Shown here in pieces: positions 47,549 through 64,000 of a stretch of DNA of 64,000 bases. The stretch's first letter is position 1, and each line of letters starts with the position of its first letter. The translations under genes were made by a program, and so were the position numbers. Below the pieces are notes generated by a model. That model was not told where the DNA came from and ran no database searches. It saw only the letters and a list, made by a program, of their open reading frames with translations. This DNA comes from Metellina segmentata (taxonomy: Eukaryota > Arthropoda > Arachnida > Araneae > Tetragnathidae): contig OX375879.1 in assembly GCA_947359465.1 (NCBI GenBank), positions 17,384,298-17,448,297 of the forward strand, in the 5' to 3' direction.

Positions 47549-47730
47549 GTCCTCATGTTGTGTTGGTGTTGAAGTTTGGAGAGTGGGGTGCCAGCTCAGG
47601 TGTTGCTCCGTCATCTTTGACCCTGGTTCAAAATTACAAGGTGTTATCCTCGAATCTTTCCCTTGAGGGATTGATCCTGGACCATAGTCAATACTCGATG
47701 TGTTGCTCCAGTACGACGTTAACTAATAAT
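47549..47730 (+). mobile_element. tRNA-derived SINE copy E, 5'-truncated
   Basis: Body only: GTTTGGAGAGTGGGGTGCCA, GGTGTTGCTCCGTCATC and CTCCAGTACGACGTTAACTAA. It carries the GTTGCT variant of copies B and F. It lies in the FBXL5-PFKFB spacer. Confidence 0.82.
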
Positions 47731-47879
47731 TACCAGCAGCAAGATATTTTGTTTCTTATGTTTTATTTAATTTTTAACGTCGGTATGTAACTGTATCCAC
47801 GTCGTTTTGTTTTTATCAGTTGCCAAGTTTACCGAAGTAATAATTTGTCTGTGACCTCTTCTGTAGTGATGGGCAGAAT

Positions 47880-47950
47880 CGAGTACTTTTGAGTATCGAG
47901 TACTTAGTAATCGAGTACTTTCAAGTATCGAGTACTATTCGAATACACGA
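47880..47950. repeat. Left GAGTACTT array of the hAT-like element
   Basis: About five copies of (A)TCGAGTACTT(T/A) in 70 bp. The motif is nearly palindromic (AGTACT) and is the inverse of the array at 52560-52960. Confidence 0.85.
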
Positions 47951-48029
47951 AAAAAACGATTAATCGATATAAGAATCTGAGAATTACGATATATGGCTTT
48001 TATTTATAAAAAAACTTAATATGTCACGT

Positions 48030-48112
48030 GTTACTTGGTATAGTGGTTAGAAGCACGGATTTGGAGTAACACGGAACGCGGTTCGAATCCAGATCTAGGA
48101 CTGTGCTTCCTT
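48030..48112 (+). repeat. tRNA-like sequence (SINE head or tRNA pseudogene)
   Basis: Box A-like TGGTATAGTGGTTAGAAGC and box B GGTTCGAATCC are 47 nt apart, as in a tRNA, but a closed acceptor stem is not obvious and a T/A-rich tail follows. Probably a third SINE head type or a pseudogene. Confidence 0.5.
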
Positions 48113-48119
48113 AAACAAA

Positions 48120-51100
48120 AAATAATAAAAATCAAATTAGTTTGATTTTTTTTTGCTTTGTAAAAGGATTGGGTTTTTTTCTCTCACAAAACTCTGAATG
48201 TTTTCTAAATTAAATGTTTGAACATTTTTTTTCTTCCGATTTATTAATATAAATGTTTAAAAATTTTGTTTAAATGAAAATTACTATTATTTCTCTTTTT
48301 GAACTTGTTAAAAAACAACTGTATTTTGCAAAACCAAAATACAATTTACAAATTGCCGAATTTTTTAATTTTTATCTCGATTTTACAAATCATTTTTTAA
48401 TTTAAGTTTTTGCATTTTATGGATTTGGTTTTCTACTATAATTTGAGGAAATAATCACTCAACAGGAAACAAGACAAACTTTTATTTTGAAGGGAACCCC
48501 AAATATAAGAACAAAAATTCTTTTTCTACAAAACTCTAAAAATATTTTAAAAGATGTAAGAGTGTTATTTTTAATACCAGGATCTGAAACTTTAAAAATA
48601 TTTCTGTAAACTTAGCCCTTATTTCGATTCTTAATTTTTTTTTTCAATATGGTATATTCACATTTAATAAGATTAAAATCTGCTTGTTGAAGTTCAGACA
48701 ATTAAATTAATACATATTACACTTGCACTGAACTAGTAAAAATTTGTAATTCCAATATTTAGGTAGTAATATTAATAACGATATACATATTAAATTTTTA
48801 TCATGTCAGGATTTTTGCTTCACATACTGAGCAATATAGGGCTCTTACAATGACAAAATAGGAGGGCATTTATCATCGTTTCATAACTTATTTCATAGTT
48901 CAGAAACCTGTTCGGTGAGACGTTGAAAATTCAATTAAAATAGTACTTTATTTCTAGTCCTCGTCTACAAGTTCTCATAATGGCTTTATTTTTATTCCGT
49001 GCTTTCTTTGAATATTATTTCAAATCAGTCACAGTAATACTCCCAAGTGCTGTGTTCGCATTAAACGTCAGGGTGGTCATGTTCGATGAGATTTGTTTCA
49101 TTAGCAAAACTGACCGTATCTTGATGCACGATATATCTCATAACTAGAGGAAAACTGACCCAATCTTCATCTTGTAATCAGATATTTTTTGTACTTGATG
49201 TTTTTCGTTGCAACCACTAGGGTGGTTAAACTGAATTCTTATTAAATTTGAAATTTTTAGAAACTTTAAAGCTTATTATTGTGAACTTAATGTTTCTTAA
49301 CTATATTAATTTCAAATTTTTAAAATACCATTTGGTGTTAAATTTTGAGTAAATATTTTTATTCCAATCAATTGAATAAAAACACCCAAGCTTGTAAAAT
49401 CTATATATTTTAATTGGATTTGCTTAAGTGTAAAGAACCATAAATTAGTATTTTTTTGTTAAACCCACAGATCTTAAGAACATGTCATCCACGGCTGAGT
49501 GTCAGTACAATAACCAACTAATTAATGTAAATGCAGAGAATGGAACAAGTATTGTTCAGGGGCTGTTTCTTCTGGTGTCTAATTTCTCTCTCTTCCAAGG
49601 AAGGCACTTTGGACACAATTGTCTTGTTTGAGAATTTTTCTGCTACTAACAATACTCACTAATGTTACATAACAGGGCACCGTTTATAGGCAACGCCATC
49701 TACATTTTTAATAAGTATATTTCAGACTGAATACACCAATTTGATGTTTTAAAAGCTATTACAATTATATTCTGTAACTTAAAACATGTCCTAAAATGAA
49801 CGATTCCATTTCCACATCACCCATGGGGTAGGAATCATGATGCACTTTTTTTATAGAGGTATCGCCAAGAGCTCTAATCCTCTTTAGCAGAGGTTCTCAC
49901 CTCTAAATTTAATAACCAGTTTACGATGTAAACTGATTTTTCCTGTAGGAACCCTAGATATAGAATGCATGAAAAACTAAATTTAAAATTAGGAAAACTG
50001 CAAACATTTAAATTACTTTACAAACTTTAAGGAGGGAAAACACAAGAAAGATCAAGCTAGAGAGGAAAACCACTGCTCTTCTTCAGATTCCAAATGCCTA
50101 AAAGAAAAGAGAAAGCAAACATAAAAACATGTGTGCCGAACTTAGCCACCACTAAAAAAATTAACTTAAGTTTACTAGTATATATAACTAGCAGTGTAAC
50201 TCTTCTTTACTTTTGGTAGATACACGCTGCTAAACATATAATGTTTAAGAACAGTTCACTATCGGCAATCTTCAAGCAATTTAATGACTGATTGTCAGGA
50301 CGTAAATGAAACCATGTATCTTCTTTGAATCGATGGTGGACACATCTAATCTCGCTTCTAATTTAAGAGCCTAAGTTGTGTCTAAGATTCAAGTGAGACG
50401 AGAATTAACCATCTTTTCAAAAAGTTAGCACATGCAGCTGGTGAGTGTGATTGGCTTGTTGTTATATGCATTTGTTGGATCTTTACAGGTTTTTGAAAAG
50501 GTATAAAAAAGGAGTGTATCCAAGCCAAAGGGAAGACATGTTCCTCCAATATGTGATGATACAGATGTAATATGTTATAAAGTGAGTGATAGAGGAAAGA
50601 TGTATCATTAGATATACAATGCCATCAGGACAGGCACAGTTTTTCTGGTCCTTTTTAAAGCATCACATCAATCCTTTTTCTCTGAATTGAGTTATACGAG
50701 AGTTCAGATCAAGAATGGAAATGAATGCAATGGGATTATGCATGTTTTGTGCGCTGAAATGTCTCTGGATAGGTGTTAAAACAGGGAGCTGCAGAAAAAG
50801 CATGTGAAATGGCATTTACTATCGACAGGCTCTGAGATATGTTGCCCATTTGCTTCAACGAAGGAGATCGAATATAATCTCATTGCCTTCCGAAATCTGT
50901 CCCATAACTGTGTAGGAGCAGCAGATGTTATGCTAAAAGCATATTTTTGCCAAGATTCCCTTAGGCCTTTGTGTCGCACTCTTTGAGCATTGCCTTTCAC
51001 TCGTTACTGCATAAATATGAGCACTTTAGGCGCTGAATATCACTTCTTGCTTCAGCGATCTAATGTACATCATGCTTATCTTGTCTCATATAGAAATCTT

Positions 51101-51180
51101 TGTCATAATATGAACACTTACGTTTTTATTCCTTTAAACCTGATCTGGATGACTCAGTTTCAAATATATCCTGGTAATGG
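48120..51180. other. Interior of the hAT-like element, unclassified
   Basis: AT-rich. No conserved transposase motif was found on either strand by eye. Confidence 0.4.
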
Positions 51181-51186
51181 GAATTT

Positions 51187-51505
51187 TAGTTAACGTCGTA
51201 TTAAAGCAACACAATGGGCTATTGACGACCGTCCGGGATCAGTCCCTTAAGGGAAAGATCCATGGACAACACTTCATGATTTTGAACCACGGTCAGATGA
51301 CGAAGCAACACCTGAGCTGGCACCATACTCTCCAAACTTCTACACCAACCCAATGTGAAGACTTTGGGCCACGACAGATTTAAGGTGCACCAGCCGCCTC
51401 TACACCATACGCTTACAAACATCCATGCCAAGACCCGGATTTGAACAAGAAACGTTCCGATCTAGAGGCTAACACCTTAACCACTATACCGGTTGATCGG
51501 CTCAA
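51187..51505 (-). mobile_element. tRNA-derived SINE copy F, near full length
   Basis: Reverse complement of copy B over its whole length, including the head (TATAGTGGTTAAGGTGTTAG near 51490) and box B-like GTTCAAATCC. Nested in the hAT-like element, so it is younger than that insertion. Confidence 0.88.
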
Positions 51506-52559
51506 ATATATCTTGAGATATTTAAGATTCATACACACGATGACATGCAAAACAGGGAAACATATCGAAAACAATATACAAATGATAAAGCAGTTGCAAC
51601 TAATTCAAGAGTTTTACTGGATTATACTAGATATTAGAATCAATTAAATTTTAGAAACATTAATTTAAAACATAAATGAAAACAAATAAGAACTGAAAGC
51701 AACACAACATTTACTCAAATGCAAGAAAGAACCCAACATACAAATGATAAAGCACTTGTAACTAATTTAAAAGTTTTACAGAATATTCTAGATTTTAGAA
51801 TTAATTAACTTTTTAAGCAATAATTTTTAACCTTTATGAAAAAGTAAACAAGAAATGAAAGAAACATTTAAACTTAATAATGACCCCAAGTAACTTTGTT
51901 AAGACTAATACTATCACTTAAAAGAATTAATCTAGAAATTAAAGAAACGTAATAGAACTGATAATACTTAAGTGATTTTCCTAACCGACAGCAAATTGTT
52001 CTTGCATAAAATAAAGGGCATAGCATGTGTACTTCACTGATAATCCAGCCTGTCTATTCGGGAAATTGCTTCCAGAAAATTTTAAATCCAATTTCTTAAT
52101 CGATGGAACTTTTCAGCATTTCATGCAGCACATATTTTTTCAAGATAGCATGTAAAAATTGGGAATTTGTAGCCATTTACTCTGGTCAGGTACTTTGAAG
52201 AAAGTAACAGCCATCTCAAGAATGAAATAATAACGTTATTTTACTTGAAGAAACAGAAAAACATTTTGAGCATAAAAGTATCTTATTTGTATAGATAATT
52301 TTAATACCAGAAATAAAGCATCAAAATTAAAATTTAAAAAAAATTGACAAATTTAAATACAATTTTCAACAATAAAAGGCAAACTCAATGTCTTTTGCAA
52401 AGAAATCCAATCTCTCAATCGATGGAATTTTTCGACGCTTCATTCATCACGTGCATTTTCAAGATTTATAAAATTGGGAAAAGCAAAATCGAGACAAGAA
52501 AAATAAAACTAACGAGAACCATAGATATCCATACTTTTACAATATGACACTTCTGTTAC

Positions 52560-52960
52560 TTAAGAATACGATGAATTCTCAGGTGTTCGAATACGCAGCG
52601 ACATACTTTTGGTATTTGAACAGCCAGCATGAGTACTCTTGTATGCGAATACCTTTGATGAGTACTTACTACTTTGTATGAGTACAGGAACTACTACTAG
52701 AGTACTTCCGGTACTCAAATGAATACTTTTGTAACCGATACTCCTAGGATGAATACAACTACTTTAGTACTTCCTGTATTCATGAATACTTCCTGTACTC
52801 ATATGAGTACTTTTGTAACCGATACTTTGGATGAATACAACAACAACTACTTGAGTACTTCCGGTACTCATATGAATACTTCCGGTACTCACATAAAAGT
52901 ATCGAGTACAGCGGTTACTTTTAAGTATCGAATACATGAGTACTTTTGTATTCGAATACT
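52560..52960. repeat. Right GAGTACTT tandem array of the hAT-like element
   Basis: Repeated units of the type GAGTACTTCCGGTACTCATA and TTTTGTAACCGATACT. The array is open in one plus frame over about 95 codons, but the protein is only a repeat shadow. Confidence 0.85.
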
Positions 52961-53244
52961 CCCATCACTACTCTTCTGTAAACAGAAAGTAACCGGGATG
53001 TGGTCGTGAGGCATATGAAGTGATGGTTTTTCTTTCTACTGCTATTATGTTACCAAGGAATTCTCATTTGGTGTATTTTAACAGCACAGAGCGGAAAATA
53101 TGCTCATATAACACTTACTTTTTAGAATTTATTGCTCGCTTGTAAAATAAACCTCCATTGCCTACGTTTACTGTTTTCAGAATTTTTCAGCTGACTAGTC
53201 TTGTTTTTATTTAAGAATTCGAAAAGACTTTTCAAGAAAACATC

Positions 53245-64000
<10,756 letters not shown>

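Larger units (their letters stand above)
47864..52970. mobile_element. Large hAT-like element with TAGTGATGGG ends between FBXL5 and PFKFB
   Basis: Begins TAGTGATGGG and ends CCCATCACTA, exact inverses. The 8-mer CTCTTCTG is duplicated on both sides (47856-47863 and 52971-52978). Inside each end are inverted GAGTACTT/AGTACTC-rich arrays, short on the left and about 400 bp on the right. No transposase domain was recognised; the longest open frames are below 100 codons. It contains a SINE (51187-51505) and a tRNA-like sequence (48030-48110). An 8-bp duplication and TAGTGATGGG termini fit the hAT superfamily. At 5.1 kb it is unusually long for an element without visible coding. Confidence 0.82.

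Noticed and set aside
52719..53009. 96-codon plus ORF rich in Asn, Thr and His
   Set aside because: A translation of the GAGTACTT tandem array, not a gene.

Overview
This window is AT-rich, intron-rich animal nuclear DNA carrying parts of three conserved protein-coding genes in a dense background of transposable elements. No bacterial, organellar or rRNA sequence is visible. The large introns, the tRNA-derived SINEs, the Ty3/gypsy Gag type and the presence of the iron sensor FBXL5 suggest an arthropod outside the insects, most likely a chelicerate such as a spider. That placement is inference; no marker in the window proves the taxon.

Layout. (1) Positions 1-1632, minus strand: a broken Ty3/gypsy gag with the start of its protease. 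(2) Positions 4711-12145, plus strand: the last five coding exons of SEC23, a COPII coat subunit; its upstream exons lie before the window. (3) Positions 47090 down to 14945, minus strand: all nine coding exons of FBXL5, an F-box/LRR ubiquitin-ligase subunit with an N-terminal hemerythrin-like iron-sensing domain. The exons join in phase to a predicted 622-residue protein. (4) Positions 53245-64000, plus strand: six exons of PFKFB (6-phosphofructo-2-kinase/fructose-2,6-bisphosphatase), covering the N-terminus and much of the kinase domain, cut off by the window end. SEC23 and FBXL5 are convergent; FBXL5 and PFKFB are divergent. The three genes act in unrelated processes (ER export, iron homeostasis, glycolytic control), so no operon-like link is implied.

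Introns and spacers are full of transposons, many with readable ends: hAT-type elements with 8-bp target duplications (8522-8906, 24962-26105, 43162-44990, 47864-52970), pogo/Tigger-type elements flanked by TA, a Tc1/mariner element with 27-bp inverted repeats inside a PFKFB intron (58173-59469), a second gypsy element with LTR remnants (about 31600-35890), a decayed Ty1/copia element (about 42780-46400), a CR1-like LINE 3' end (about 39001-39840), seven copies of a tRNA-derived SINE in two subfamilies, and a Helitron-suspect repeat family in three copies. Several elements are nested, which gives a relative order of insertion.

Points most worth a second look: a duplicated FBXL5 last-exon edge at 13370-13472 that could act as an alternative terminal exon lacking the Fe-S cysteines; a 5.1-kb hAT-like element with GAGTACTT-rich ends wedged between the divergent FBXL5 and PFKFB genes; a perfect hairpin upstream of FBXL5; and an Arg-to-Gln change in the PFKFB P-loop. 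I found no convincing wholly new gene system.
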